A DNA stretch of 64,000 nucleotides from Dioscorea cayenensis subsp. rotundata (GCF_009730915.1 NC_052487.1:19088529-19152528), one strand, 5' to 3'; positions 23,650 through 35,945 are shown, numbered from the stretch's first letter. The notes: generated by a model from the sequence alone, not told the origin. Numbers and translations are program-made.

Positions 23650-25790
23650 TTTCTCCTTTTGATCCTATGCTTTCCTCACCGCAACACATCTTGTCAATCA
23701 TTTTCCTACTTCTACCATAGGCATGATTTTTCATCATAAACTTTTTTGCTTCTCCTCCAAATTATCACAAACTAAGAGTCTTTGGTTGTCTTTGGTACCC
23801 GTGGCTTTGTCCATATTCTCCTCATAAATTTGCTCCTCGCTCTACTGCTTACATTTTTCTTCATTATTCCCAAAACCAAAGTACCTATCTATGCTATGAA
23901 CCCATCTCCAAAAAAATGTATACTTCCCAGCATGTGTTTTTGTTGAAACTAAATTTCCCGAGACTAGTCAACTTTCACATTTATCTTGTCCTAATGACTC
24001 TACTAGTTCTACATGACTCTCTGTTCCTCTTCTTGCGTCGGCTTTTTAGCACACCCTTTCCCGGCTCCACCTTGCAAGACACCCTTGACAAGTAATTCTC
24101 TTCAATCCTAACTCAACCACATCGTCAAACCCTGAACAGACTAAAAATCCACTTCTTACCAATCCTAACCTTCAACCGCTCCCCAAACCAACCACTACCC
24201 CTCCTCCTAGATCTCTCCCATTGTTACCCACTACCACAACCACATTCATAAGCCAATCACCAACCTTAAGCTCTCTGCTTTTCTTTTCCAAGAAGTAAAG
24301 CCCATATGTGTGACTCAAGCTATCAAGGATAATAAATGGCGTCAGGCCATGTCTGCGGAGTTTGTTGCCCTTGTTCGAAATGGTACTTGGGAGTTGGTTC
24401 CACCAGATAAGGCTCATAACATTGTCGATTGCAAGTGGATCTTTTGTATTAAATGTTTGTCTAATAGTTCTGTTGACAAGTATAAAGCTCCGTCCTGTTG
24501 CCAAGGGTTTTTCATCAGCCTAGTGTCTTGACTACGACGTTCAACCCTCGTTGTCAAACCTACAACAATTCATTTGGTGCTTTCTATTGCAATCAACTGT
24601 AGGTCGGGTCTCTCCGCCAACTTGATGCCAATAATGCGTTTCTTCAAAGCACTCTCACTGAAGATGTCTACATGATTTAACCACATAGCTTCATTGATAC
24701 TAACCACCCCCAGCATGTCTACAAGTTGAGAAAAAAAAATCTATGGTCTCAAGCAAGCACCTCGTGCTTGGTATAATAAGCTTCACCAGTTCCTTCTTGA
24801 CTCTGGGTTCATCAACTATACCGCTGACACTCTTTTTTCTCTTACAAAAACAAAGTAACCCTTTATCTTCTTATTATGTTGGTGTTATATATTATCACCA
24901 CTGAAAGTGATTCTACTGCAGTTCAGGGATTCATTACACTTCTAGCCACTCAATTTTCGTTAAAAGATCTTAGTCCATTAATGTACTTTCTTGGCGTAGA
25001 AGTTGTCTATCACTCACAAGGCATCATTCTATCACAACGGCATTACATTGCTAATCTTCTTGCTTGTACTATGATGACCGATGCCAGACCAGTTGCCACA
25101 CCTCTTGCCACAACGCCCATTCTTACTCTTCGTTCAGGCTTTGCGTTCTCTGATCCCACTGAATATCGTACCATTGTGGGCAACCTTCAATACCTCTCTC
25201 TGACTAGCCTAGATATTGTATATATAGTCAACAAACTTTCTCAATTTATGCATCGTCCAACCACTAATCATTGGCATGTGGCCAAAACTCTCCTTCGGTA
25301 TCTTTGTGGAACCATTAATCAGGGTATTCTTCTCCATAGGAACTCCACTCTTAATCTTCATGCTTTCTCTAATACTGATTACATTATTTATCTTGGTCGC
25401 AACCCCATCTCTTGGAGTTCCAAGAAACAATACATGGTTGCTAGATCATCAACTAAGCTGAATATCGATCTATTGCTACTACAACTACCAAATTGCACTG
25501 GATCACATCTCTACTTTGTGAGCTTGGTTTCTCTTCTCAAATCCCGTTATCTAATATTATAATGTGGAGCCACAAATTTATGTTCTAATTCCTTGTTTCA
25601 TTCCCCTATGAAACATGTTGCACTTGGCTATCATTTCATTCGTGAACAAGTTCAGAATGAAGTTCTTCGAGTAACGCATGTCTCTTGTACGGATCAGTTG
25701 GTGGATGTGCTCACAAAACCTCTACCCCGAACATGCTTTCATCAGTTACCACTCAAGATTGGGCTTTCCTCTCGGAGATCCAACTTGTGG
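23650..25790 (+). pseudogene. copia pol remnant: integrase end, reverse transcriptase, RNase H
   Basis: The integrase C-terminal block is readable at about 23750-23970 (YHKLRVFGCLWYPW, SKKMYTSQHV). Reverse transcriptase begins at about 24310 (WRQAMSAEFVALVRNGTWEL), is frameshifted between 24520 and 24880, and resumes with SPLMYFLGVEVVYHSQGI near 25000. RNase H is at about 25340-25790, with the LTR-proximal ending HVSCTDQLVDVLTKPLP. The catalytic YVDD motif has been lost in the shifted part near 24850-24890. Order and motifs are Ty1/copia. Confidence 0.85.
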
Positions 25791-25795
25791 GGGCA

Positions 25796-26015
25796 TATTA
25801 GAGATATTAAATGATTGTTACTTTATTTAGAATATTGTATAGCTATATTTAGACTTGTATAGAATTTTTAAAAACCTTGATTAGAGTTAGTTTCCAATTT
25901 TAACTTATTCTTTCAAGATTTTGTTTGTAATCTATGATAATGTTTGTAACCTATTTATACTCTTCTTCAATCAATGAAAAATAATCCATTATTTCATCAA
26001 TTCTAAATTCTTATA
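25796..26015 (+). repeat. copia 3' LTR
   Basis: It begins TATTAGAGATATT, with the canonical TG start mutated to TA, after the polypurine word TTGTGGGGGCA (25785-25795). It ends TTCTTATA. Length 220 bp. Confidence 0.8.
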
Positions 26016-26016
26016 T

Positions 26017-26400
26017 GGGGTTGTCCCCCACATATATATCCTTAGACTCCCTTTCAATTAAGCGATGTGGGACTTAACCGGTTTTGCAACATTGTTCTCT
26101 CGATGAAACTCGACGTCCTCATCAGGTCAGGCACGCTTAACTCAGTGATACTCTACTCAGCAACGCTTCATTCACAGGCACTTTACTGAAAGTTTAACCC
26201 TAGTTAGAACCCACCTTGGTTAGCCCCTCACCCAGCTCCACACCACCTGTAAGCAATGAAAGCACCGATGATGCATATAGTGGGGGATCCATAACCCCAA
26301 AAGACCGGTCGGATAGGGTGGGGTTGCCCCTACATATATGCCTATGGTCTTCCTCTCAATTCAATCATATAGGGCAAAACCCGGCTTGCAACAGACATTC
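26017..26400 (+). repeat. Unclassified repeat with 75-bp direct ends 303 bp apart
   Basis: GGGGTTG, CACATATATATCC, TCAATTAAGCGATGTGGGAC and GCAAC at 26017-26095 recur, diverged, at 26320-26395 (GGGGTTGCCCC, TACATATATGCC, CTTGCAAC). The middle, with GACCGGTCGGATAGGGTG, is GC-richer than its surroundings. The layout resembles a fragment of an LTR or a TRIM-like element. No coding sequence. Confidence 0.5.
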
Positions 26401-26795
26401 GGTCAAAAGGACAAGTTCTAGCTCCCATATATGAGAAGACATTGGAGAAAGGATATAAGAAAAGCTTTAATAAATCTATGAAAATATAAAACAAGAAGCA
26501 ATGGATGGTAGTATTCATGACCAAGATGTTGCTGGAAAAGTCTTCATCATGATCACACATGTATAAATCAGTACAATTAAATAATAGAAACAAATAAGTA
26601 TACTAGTCATTCTGCCTTCATTAAAGGCTTAATTAAGTTGTCCACTTTTGTAAAGGAAGAACCAAAGGTGAGTCAGCCTTTGTAAGATAAGCCTAAGGTA
26701 GGTGCCTTTTGTTTTGGAATTGTAGATTATCCTACCCCTATGCCTTTCATTCGTCATATAGCTTTCCCTGTGGTCTTGTATCTTACCCTTGGGAA

Positions 26796-26845
26796 CAGAG
26801 GTGGGCACGGGCCGTCCGGCAACCCGGCCCGGAACCTACCCTCCG
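26796..26845 (+). mobile_element. hAT-like terminus, isolated
   Basis: CAGAGGTGGGCACGGGCCG followed by CCCGGCCCGG is the typical GC-rich start of plant hAT elements. No matching right end was identified; the hAT body downstream has a different kind of end. It may be a solo or nested relic. Confidence 0.5.
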
Positions 26846-26860
26846 GGTCATTGACCATTG

Positions 26861-27180
26861 GGTATTTGGGTGGGCTTTTATAGCTTTATGTAAACCAAAT
26901 AATGGTGATGGACTGATGGGCCCATTGGGTGGGTCTTTACCATGGGGCCCCCAAAGTTTTCAATTTTTTTTTCAGTACCCTTGGGTATTTGGGTGGTCTT
27001 TTATAGCTTTATGTAAACCAAATAATGGTGATGGACTGATGGGCCCATTGGGTGGGTCTTTACCATGGGCCCCCCAAAGTTTTCAATTTTTTTTTCAGTA
27101 CCCTTGGGTATTTGGGTGGGCATTTATGTAAGCCAAATAATGGTGATGGATTGATGGGCCCATTGGGTGGGTCTTTATGT
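26861..27180 (+). repeat. 123-bp tandem array, about 2.6 copies
   Basis: GGTATTTGGGTGG recurs at 26861, 26984 and 27107, exactly 123 bp apart. Units include AAATAATGGTGATGGA and GATGGGCCCATTGGGTGGGT. The third unit is shortened after GGGTGGGTCTTTA. Because 123 is a multiple of three, one frame stays open across it, but the repeated peptide has no recognisable family. Confidence 0.95.
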
Positions 27181-27449
27181 CACCCACTGGTCCCTCTTCT
27201 AAAATCCCAAATTCCAAGCACTTTAACATCACCAGTCACTATTCTACAAAAACTTCATTCAATTTTAGGTCAATTCCATCGGATGTGCTGAAAGGCAAGT
27301 AGGGCATTCCAGAGGCAATTAATTTGATGGTGTTGTGTTGGAGAACTTGATGTGTGGAGAGTCGGAGACCATTTTTACTTGCTAGATTTCGCAATATCTA
27401 GTTTGATCTTGTCAGGGTTGGGCTTTTTGGTGCTTTTGACTTCTGAGTT

Positions 27450-30400
27450 CTGAGTTCATCTCTAATTCTCTATCAATCCTCTGTTCTTCATCAAAGCCGG
27501 CATTCCATCACCCACTGTGAGTGTAAAAGTGTAAAACTATAGTTTTTAGTATGAGATTTACACTATCGAAGGTTTTTTCCTTGTGAAAATCATGGGATAA
27601 TTTGTTGTTTTGTAGAAGATGTTGGATGGCCTGAATTTAATTCATAAGTAAAAGTAACAATGGTTGATACAAATTCAATTATGAAATTTTAGTAGTGAAA
27701 TCTTTACTTGTTCAATTGTTCTGTTCTAGAATAATTTGCATAGGTTGCATTATAATTGATAACATACTTCATTACTTCTAGAATGTTAGAAAACATAGGA
27801 ACTGGTGGTGAAGTTTGTGGAATAGCAATTGATATGACTTGAGGACTTGAGTGTTTTACATCTTAACCCATGTTGAGTATTAGTACTAGTGCAGAAAATG
27901 GTGAAAGCATGTGCATTGTTGCCCTTTTAATTTTCTTTATCTATAAATTTGACTTGTACCACTACAAATCCACACATGACACATGGTGACTATGGTTTTT
28001 TAATATAAGTTTATATATTTTTTTAGGATTGAAAGATGTTTAAGAAGAAAACAATTGATTCATTTTTCAAGAGGAAAGATAGAAATGATGAAGAAACTAG
28101 TGTTGAAAATGTTGATCAACAACAACCATCTTCATCTGAAATACCAATCTTGGAGTTGGAGCAACATGTCCAACCACCTTCCAAATTTATCAAGATTGGA
28201 GTAACGGACAAGAAAAGGTTAATATTGATGCTTTTAATCCGTGATCCCGGAAAACGCCAACAAATTTGGGATTATCCTATTAATCAACAAGATGAAATTC
28301 ATGAGGGCATATATGAAGTTTGGGCCTTACCAATTTATAATGGATGTATATCCACTTTCCGCCAAGATGATCATCCTCGCTCGATTTCAAGCTCATTGGT
28401 TTAAAAGTATTTCCTTGGTTAGAGTATTCACGGAAGAAGATGTCGCTTTTTGCTTTCCATGTTATTTGTTCTCTAAAAGGTCGAGCTCATTCACTTCAAA
28501 GGGATTTAGAAATTGGAAAAAAGTGAATAGTGGGAAAGATTGTGCATTTCTATCTCATGTGGGAAAGAGTCCCTAATTCTCCTCACAATATTGCCATTAA
28601 ATGCTTTGAAGATTTGAAGAATCAATCATGTCATATTGACAAAGTATTGGTTAAACAAACCTCACAACAAATTTTTTGAGTAATTGCCTACGCCTTAAAG
28701 CCTCTATAGATGTTGTTAGATGGTTGACATTTCAGCGTGTGCTTTTTAGAGGGCATGATGAAAGCTTGGGATCAAAGAACCCGAGGTAATTTTTCTTGAA
28801 ATGATAAAGCTTTTTGGCTTCTTATAATAAAAGAAGTAGATGAAGTTGTCTTAGAGAATGCCCCTCAAAATGCAAGATGCACTTCACCTACTATTCAAAA
28901 AGAAATTTTACATGTCTTTGCTAGAAAGGTGCAAAGGGAAATTCGAGAAGAGATTAGTGATGCAAAATATTGTTTGATTGTTGATGAAGCTCGAGATGAA
29001 TCTAGAAGAGAACAAATGGCTCTTGTTATTAGATTTGTTGATAAGCATGGATTTGTCAAGGAGCGCTTTTCTTGATATAGTACATGTTAAAAGATACTAC
29101 TCGCACTCACTCTTAAGCAAGAGATTTGTTCGATGTTGTCTCATCATAATCTTAACATTCAAAAATATTCGAGGCCAAGGATATGATGGAGCTAGTAATA
29201 TGCGTGGAGAGTGGAATGGTTTACAAGCTTTAATTCTTCAAGAATGTCCTTACGCATATTATGTTCATTGTCTAGCTCATCAATTACAACTAGCTCTTGT
29301 TGTCGCAGCTAAATAAGCAGTTGATGTTCATTCTTTCTTTCAAAATTTGAATGTGATTGTTAATGGTGTGTGTTCTTCATGTAAACGTAATGATGAGTTA
29401 CAAGTCGCTTATGTATCCGAAATTGCTAATTTGATTGCAAATGATGAGATTGAGACTGGTAGGGGAGCTAACCAAATTGGCACATTACGTAGACCCGTGA
29501 TACTAGATGGAGTTCTCATTTCAATTCTATATGCAGCCTTTTACGCATGTATATTGCAACTGCTTTGGTTCTTGAAGATTTAGCTGTTAAAGGATCTACT
29601 TACTCCCAACGAGGTGATGCTACATATGCTCTCAAAGCATTGATGTCATTTGATTTTTGTTTTTCATTCTACATGTGTTGAAAGAAATTATGGGAATTAC
29701 TCGACAAAACTCCCTGCCAAGCTTTTGCAACAAAAGTCTCAAGATATTTTTGAATGCCATATGCTTGGTCTCTACCACAAAAATCGTTGATTCAAAATTT
29801 AAGAGATTGTGGTTGGAATTTCTATTAGAAAAAGTTACTTCTTTTTGTAGTAGACAAGCTATTCAAATTCTCGACATGAATGGTGCTTATTCGGACATAA
29901 TTCGATCCCGAAGGCATAAAGATTTCCGTGACGATGATCGCATCATTATCGCATTGATATATTTACTCATCGTTATAGATTATCGCTAAAAGAATTAAAT
30001 AGCGTGTTCAAAGTGAGCAAGCAACTGTAACTTCATATATCGAGTACAACTTTAGATCCTAAGGATGCATTCGAGTCATTTGATGCTAGGGACATTTGTA
30101 ATCTTGTTGAGAAATTTTATTCATCGATTTTTTTCCGAAAGCAAGAAAAAGATTCAATTGAAATATGAATTGCTACATTATGAACTTGATGTGCACAAAG
30201 ATCCCGAATTTTTCGTAACTTGTCTACTATTGGTGAATTATGTCAAAAGTTTGCAGAGAATGCAAAGTCTAGCTTTTTATCCTTTGATTGACTGATTATT
30301 ACGGCTTTGTCTCGACTCTTCCAAAGATCAACAAAGAACTACGTAATCCAGCTTTTTTTCACTATGAAAATTATTAAAACAAGGCTTTCGCAACAAGATG

Positions 30401-31154
30401 GAAGATGGTTTTCTCAACGATTATATGATTGTTTATATCGAGAAGGAGATTGCTGAAAAATTTACCACGGATATGATAATTGATGATTTCTATGCAATGA
30501 AACATCGACTGAGCACAACTTAAGAAATGAGGTATATATTTGATTGAACAATTGAATTTTTTAATTACCAATTTCTATATTATCTTTTACATTCAATATT
30601 TGGTCATTTTTATTTGAAGTTGATTCAATGACAATGTCACTTGCAAATCGGGCTTGGTGTATCTATAGACTATAGAATATTTGGTGAGATTCTAGTTTTG
30701 GAACAATTTTCTATTGATGCATCTATAGGAATCAATTGGATTTGTGTTGATTGTATTTGTGCTATCATTGAGAGTTATTGTGTAGTTATGGTTTTGATGT
30801 TTGGGTTAAATTTAATGAGTGCTTTTACTATCTTGTTTCAGGTTATGTGGCAAATGTTGATTCAATGCAGTGTAGTAGTAGAGTATTCAATGGAGTCTAA
30901 GTGGAGCATTCAAGATAGCCTTGGCCAAAAAATGTTAGTGGCGTTTATACCCTCAATATTTGTTTGGATTTGGTGTTTGATGTTCTATCTAGTTGCAAAC
31001 TTGCAATATGGTTTTTTTGTTTGTTTTTGTGATGCTTGTAAGTAGTAAGTTTATCTAATTAATCAATGTATTTTTTTGAATTGTTTCCAACAAAAATTAT
31101 GTTCAACATTTTAATCTCGGCCCCCTTCTACTCTAAATCCCGGCTCCGCCTCGA
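27450..31154 (+). mobile_element. hAT element, ZMYM1/DUF4371-transposase type, decayed
   Basis: A decayed hAT transposase gene (28036-30525) is preceded by a leader-like exon near 27450-27530 (donor at CACTGTGAGTG). It is followed at 31115-31154 by GGCCCCCTTCTACTC and CCCGGCTCCGCC, the usual 3' terminal repeat of this plant hAT group. The matching left terminal repeat was not found, so the left limit is a guess and the element may be truncated. Confidence 0.65.
28036..30525 (+). pseudogene. hAT transposase of the zinc-finger MYM-type 1-like group, multiply frameshifted
   Basis: The start follows a TTTTTTTAG acceptor and reads MFKKKTIDSFFKRKDRND, a common N-terminus of the group. The TTF-type zinc-finger block is at about 28390-28620 (FTEEDVAFCFPCYLFSK). 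DUF4371 is at about 28900-29320 (IVDEARDESRREQMALV, GQGYDGASNMRG, YVHCLAHQLQLALV). The C-terminal dimerisation domain is at about 30330-30520 (MKIIKTRL, FLNDYMIVYIEKEIAEKF when frames are followed). At least five frame breaks and several stops separate the blocks, so no transposase can be made. Confidence 0.85.
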
Positions 31155-31156
31155 CC

Positions 31157-31262
31157 ATGCCCTCCTCCTCCTCCTCCTCCTCCGCTTTCTCTAACCTTCG
31201 CCGAGTTCTTTAGCCTAATCTCCACTTCTCGGCTTCTCGCTTTAGCAAAAAGACCCCTCTCC
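31157..31262 (+). other. Exon-like block with a possible transit peptide, next to the hAT end
   Basis: ATG plus a serine run (eight TCC/TCT-type codons), then AFSNLRRVL, a TAG, and in the same frame PNLHFSASRFSKKTPLRDDL. The composition (Ser, Arg, Phe, no acids) fits an organelle-targeting leader. The in-frame TAG and lack of recognisable downstream exons suggest a dead first exon or an untranslated leader, or the TAG could be an assembly error. Confidence 0.25.
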
Positions 31263-31269
31263 GGGATGA

Positions 31270-31882
31270 TTTGCTAGTTTTATCCCTTCTCAATTTATTG
31301 GTTTTTTATGTGGTTGTTTGAGTTGTCAAAAGCTGATTTAAAAAAACTCAGGTTTAATGCTGTATGTTATGGATTTAATGAATGCATGTATACTCTATCT
31401 GATTGATTCTCAAGTTCTCTCTCTCTCTCTCTTTTGTTGTGGTTTGCTAGTTTTCAGGCTCTTGAAGGTTTTTTTAATTGCTGTTTGTTAAAACTGAGAT
31501 TGAATCTATAATAATGTTGTATTCTTTATTTCATTCTTTAGATGTTAAAAATGAGATTTCCATTTGTCAATGATTTAAATGACAGTGAGATTTTTGGCCT
31601 TCTTTGGGTTTGAGATTGCAGAATATAAATTCTAGTTGGGTGCCTCTTGGCTGAGAATTATTTGTTTAATTGTTTCCAGAAATTGTTGAGAATAATTGAT
31701 ATATAAAACTTGGAGAATATAAATTCTAGTTGGGTGCCTCTTGGAGAATAGTTTTAGACTTTGGTGATATTGGAGATTAATTGTTGAGAAATTTTCTCTT
31801 TGGTTCCGCTGTTTCCTACTGTTGAATCTTTTGATGGAAGTTTTTGCTTATGTTGGATCTTATCTTGATAGTGTCCTTTTTT
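31270..31882. other. Intergenic or intron-like DNA
   Basis: No coding or RNA feature was seen. A short near-repeat, TATAAATTCTAGTTGGGTGC, occurs at about 31623 and 31719. Confidence 0.5.
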
Positions 31883-31887
31883 ATGAG
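31883..31887. repeat. Target-site duplication ATGAG, left
   Basis: Identical to 34576-34580. It abuts the solo LTR. Confidence 0.85.
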
Positions 31888-34575
31888 TGTGGACCCCGCC
31901 AACCTGGTCCCTACACCTTTCATTTGTCTCCTTAAAAAAAAACTTAGTTAAGTGCTAACCTTGTTTACCTTACCCCTTAATCCTTTCTTCTTCTTCTTGT
32001 CACCATGCTGGGAGTCTTTCTAGAGAGAAGAATTCCCGGAGGAATTCCCGGAAGCCATCTTGTCATGGCCCACTTCTTGGCCGAATGTTTTCACCCCCAT
32101 GGTCATCTCCTTTCTTCATTCCTCCATCTCTCTTCTTTCTCTCCACTCTCCCACTTGTTTACTCCTTGGAAGTTGAAGAAGAAGGCCATCCATCACCGGA
32201 GTTCGAGTCTCCACCGGTGGTCTTGGCATCCGAAGGTGAGGAGAAGAAGAGCAAGTAGCCGCCGGCGTCCTCCAAAGGCAAGGTAGGCTCTCTCCTCCTC
32301 TTGTTGATGGTGGTTGTCTTGTTGCTTATGTTTGCATGGGTTGTTGTTTAAAATTTTTGGTGCTTATCCTTGCATGAAAAACCTCACCTTATGCATGTTG
32401 AAACCCACCCTTGTGCCTCTTGAGTATCTTTAGTTCTTGGTCTCCATGTTACATAAAGTTTTATTCATGGAACCATCTATATGTTTATACCATTTTGCTT
32501 GAAACCCAAGCCAAAAACCCAAGTTTTTGCATGCCTAATGAATGTTTAGTTTTGTAGTTTTGGCATGTGTGTTGGACCTTATATATTTTTGCACCCTTGT
32601 GATTATATATATATATACATGCATGCATGCATGCATTGATCTACTACTTGTGCTAGGAGATTTATTTCCATCCTTGTTTCTCTCACCTATTGTCCTTGTT
32701 CCTCTTAATCATTCTATGTTCACTTCCCACATCATTGTTATTACCACTAGTATTAGTTTTATGTTAGATCTACTTGTAGATACTTTCATATTGTTGTTGT
32801 TTTAATGGGGTATTTTTAGACTAGCTTAGCATGAACTTTGGTGCTTGAACTCTTCCAAATATTCATGTATATTTGGTTGGTTTTCCCTTGGATTTTAGGA
32901 CCACCTTGAGCATCATCTTGGATCTCTTTTTGAATTTAGGATCACCAAGTAAGTAATCCCTTAAACTCTTGTATTTAAATTTTGTTGTTTTGATTTATTT
33001 TCATGCGAAATTTCTGAAATTTTGTTTGCATTTATTCTTAAAAAAAAATTGTTGTGGGAATGCCATCTATTTATGTCTTGTGTTTTTAGAGGAAGAGAAG
33101 TTCTATACTTAGTTGGAACCATAGTGCTATTATTTGCCAAAACTTATATATGTTATTTCCTTGTTACTTCCAAACATTTAGCAAAGTAATTATCATTTTT
33201 GAAATCTTGTTTATTCCCAATAACAAAAACTTAAGATTTATTAAGTGCTTGAATCCTTGGTCCACCTAACATCAACTTGAATTACCTATATATTATTTGG
33301 GTTATACATTTATCCCTTAAATATCCACTTGCCTTTTATGTCCTTGCCTATCTCCTTCCTAAAAATTTTTTTAACATCCTTGTTTTTGACAATATTTCCT
33401 TTGAAATTATTTTTTTCTAGCTATTTTTGGTTTTAGGTGGCCATTTTTTTCTTCAATTGATGAGATACATTAGACCTTGTATTTTTTTACAAATTTTAGT
33501 ATATTATTGTATTAATGCATTTCTTCCTTGAGATTGGTCGAATAATTATTTATTGGTTTCACTATTATTTATATTTGTGTTATTTTTATTTATTTTTGTA
33601 AATCCTTTATTTTCTTGAATTTTGGGAAAATATTTGTGAAATGTTGTTATTTCTCCAAAGTGAGAACCAGACTTAGGTTTGGAAAAAGTGAGTATTTCCT
33701 TTTACATTATTTATTTATCTGTTTATTTAATTATTTACTTTACTTTATTAGATGAATTTTTGGAAAATACTTGTGGATATTCTGTATTCTTGGCTTGGAA
33801 TTGTATCTGAATTTTTGGTCTCCAAATGAACAATATGCAACCCTGTCAGTGGGGGGTTAAACCCTGACCTTGTCGACAAAGTAATTTTGGAAAATGAGCT
33901 ACTGAGTTTCCATGACCGTGTCCGTTCGGTGAAATAATCAACGACCACTGTTATTCGAGTCTCGGGTCACTGAGGGTAAATAAATGATTTCAGTTATTTC
34001 GGCTCGGGTCTATCACCGAGGGTAAACAAATGACCTTTGGCACTTTCAGTGAATGTGGAGTCATACTTTTGGATATTGTATTTATTGTTTTACCTTTGAT
34101 TTTTGTTTACACTATTTTTGTGCTATTGCATTATTTTTGTGTGTGTGAAATTTTTCGAGACTCGAACTTTTGCTTCCAGTTTGTTTTTGGATTACTTATC
34201 TGGGCTAGTGAGCTCATGGATTTACTTTAAATCCTTTTTCGGATCGGAGCGATGAGACTAGGGATCTTAGAAGACTTCAGGTAGATGCCTTCTTTGGAAT
34301 TATGTTCGTGGCTTATGTATTTGCATTTGTTGTATTATTGTGTAAGGACCTCCTTGTAGGTCGATCTGTATTTCTTTTCGCCTTTGTATTTGGGTTTTGG
34401 TTGTAAACCTTCGATTGTACTCTTTATTTAGTATTTTGTCGGGCTTATTTTCTACTCCTAGTTTGTGTTTAGGTTTTGAGGCCTTGCAGTTATTTTCTAC
34501 TCCTAGTTTGTGTTCACTGGGCCCCGCCTTGTGGAGTCATGGCCGCTTGTCACGCACCGGGTTCGGGGCGTGACA
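31888..34575 (+). mobile_element. Solo LTR of a Ty3/gypsy-type retrotransposon
   Basis: This 2688-bp block starts TGTGGACCCCGCC and ends GGGGCGTGACA, almost the same 3' end as the gypsy LTRs at 2326 and 9209. It is flanked on both sides by ATGAG. It holds no primer site, polyprotein or second LTR. It is a single LTR left after recombination between the two LTRs of a full element. The end similarity suggests the same broad lineage, but the bodies differ from the 60-9209 LTR. A 94-codon frame at 32005-32286 has no family features. Confidence 0.9.
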
Positions 34576-34580
34576 ATGAG
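34576..34580. repeat. Target-site duplication ATGAG, right
   Basis: Identical to 31883-31887, so the LTR boundary is well defined. Confidence 0.85.
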
Positions 34581-35945
34581 AATTACGTGCTTTGAAATGG
34601 ATATGGTTCTTCATGAATGAATTACTTTGGCTTATACTTTGTTTTTTGACATATGTATACAATTGTTGTCTTTCTGATGATCATATGTAGTGTTTTTAAA
34701 TTTGAAACTATGTTGAATATCAGGACTCATAGTGGAAATCAAATTACTGTCAAAAATTATTTTTTTGTCTATTTACTAGTCACTTATTGGTGCTGTATCC
34801 AATGGATCATGAATTAAGGAAATTTTTCTGGAATATATTAAATTATACTGTAAATTTCTTTTTCGGATTTTTTTCATACGAATCCAAAAAGGAGTTTTTA
34901 TTTTTATTTTTCTATTCTTTATAGATCCAAGGATTCCATTTTTACACAAAAATGAGAATAGATCCATAGGCTCGATACCTTGTTATATAAAACTTGTTTC
35001 TTGAGAAAAATATCAGATAGAGTTAACAATTGAAGCATGCTATTTCTGTTGTTGACTGATAGGTTTATTTAATCAGTTTGTTCAATCCTGCTGCATTATG
35101 GAATTCAAGTAATCACCTTCAGTTCTGTCAGCATTAGATTCATGCACTGCTCTGTTACATTAATAATTTGAAATCGTCATTGAATTCTTTACAGTAAATT
35201 CACTCGCACTTGTCAGTTTCACAATGCTAGGTGTTAGTATGCAAATGTTATACTTGCTTTTGTTCAATTATTTGTTCTCTTTGAGTAAGTATTCATTCCT
35301 AGCAAAGGGTGAATATTAGTTGGAAGATGTTTCTTTATTTGAGTCTATACTATGCTAATGGGCATTATATTTTATCGTGAGGAAGCTATTAAAAAAAAAC
35401 ACTCAAATTTCAAGATAAACAAGTAGTTAAACCAATATTATCTTAAGTAACATGTCAACAAACAATGCTTTTGTAAGTCTTCAATACTAGTTTTTGATGT
35501 CGATGTGAAAACTTAAGTCAGGCTCTTCAGCTGTTCATTGTTGATTCATTTTAATGCCACACCATGTATGGTAATTCAAAGATTCGGAATTTAGGTTTGA
35601 CGTAGCATTTAAACATAAGTTGCAATTTAATTCACAATGAAGCACAAGGTCAACATAACTGATAACTCACTGCATGAATCATTTGTTTTTTTGGTTTTTG
35701 TTAACAAGTCAAGATTGTATGAGTGACACTGTTAAGCTAAAGTCTGGACTTGTCTTTGGTTCTCTAGTTTTAAGTGAAATTCTTGTTTGGTGCAAGAACT
35801 GCTACCCAGATAATTTTTGGGTTACTTTTCAAATGTCTCTCTTGCAATTTTTTATTCCTTGAGTATTACTTGCATTATTTTGAATATTAATGTTATTCTC
35901 TTATAAATATTAATGCTATTCTCAATTATTTTTTTGATATTTTAG
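34581..35945. other. AT-rich intergenic DNA
   Basis: No gene was recognised on either strand. It ends in TTTTTTTGATATTTTAG, which could be the splice acceptor of membrane-exon copy B. Confidence 0.5.

Larger units (their letters stand above)
22323..26015 (+). mobile_element. Ty1/copia retrotransposon, 5'-truncated and internally deleted
   Basis: A 220-bp 3' LTR (25796-26015) follows a polypurine tract, and only the last 70 bp of the same LTR remain on the left (22323-22393). Between them are traces of copia gag, the integrase end, reverse transcriptase and RNase H in Ty1/copia order. The internal region is about 3.4 kb, shorter than the usual 4-5 kb, and the protease and integrase core are mostly missing. 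The left side abuts a possible SINE. No target duplication can be defined. Confidence 0.85.

Noticed and set aside
26709..27131. 140-codon repeat-peptide frame
   Set aside because: It exists because the 123-bp tandem period is divisible by three. No start context or family supports a gene.
32005..32286. 94-codon frame with a basic end
   Set aside because: It lies wholly inside the solo LTR and has no homology to a known protein.
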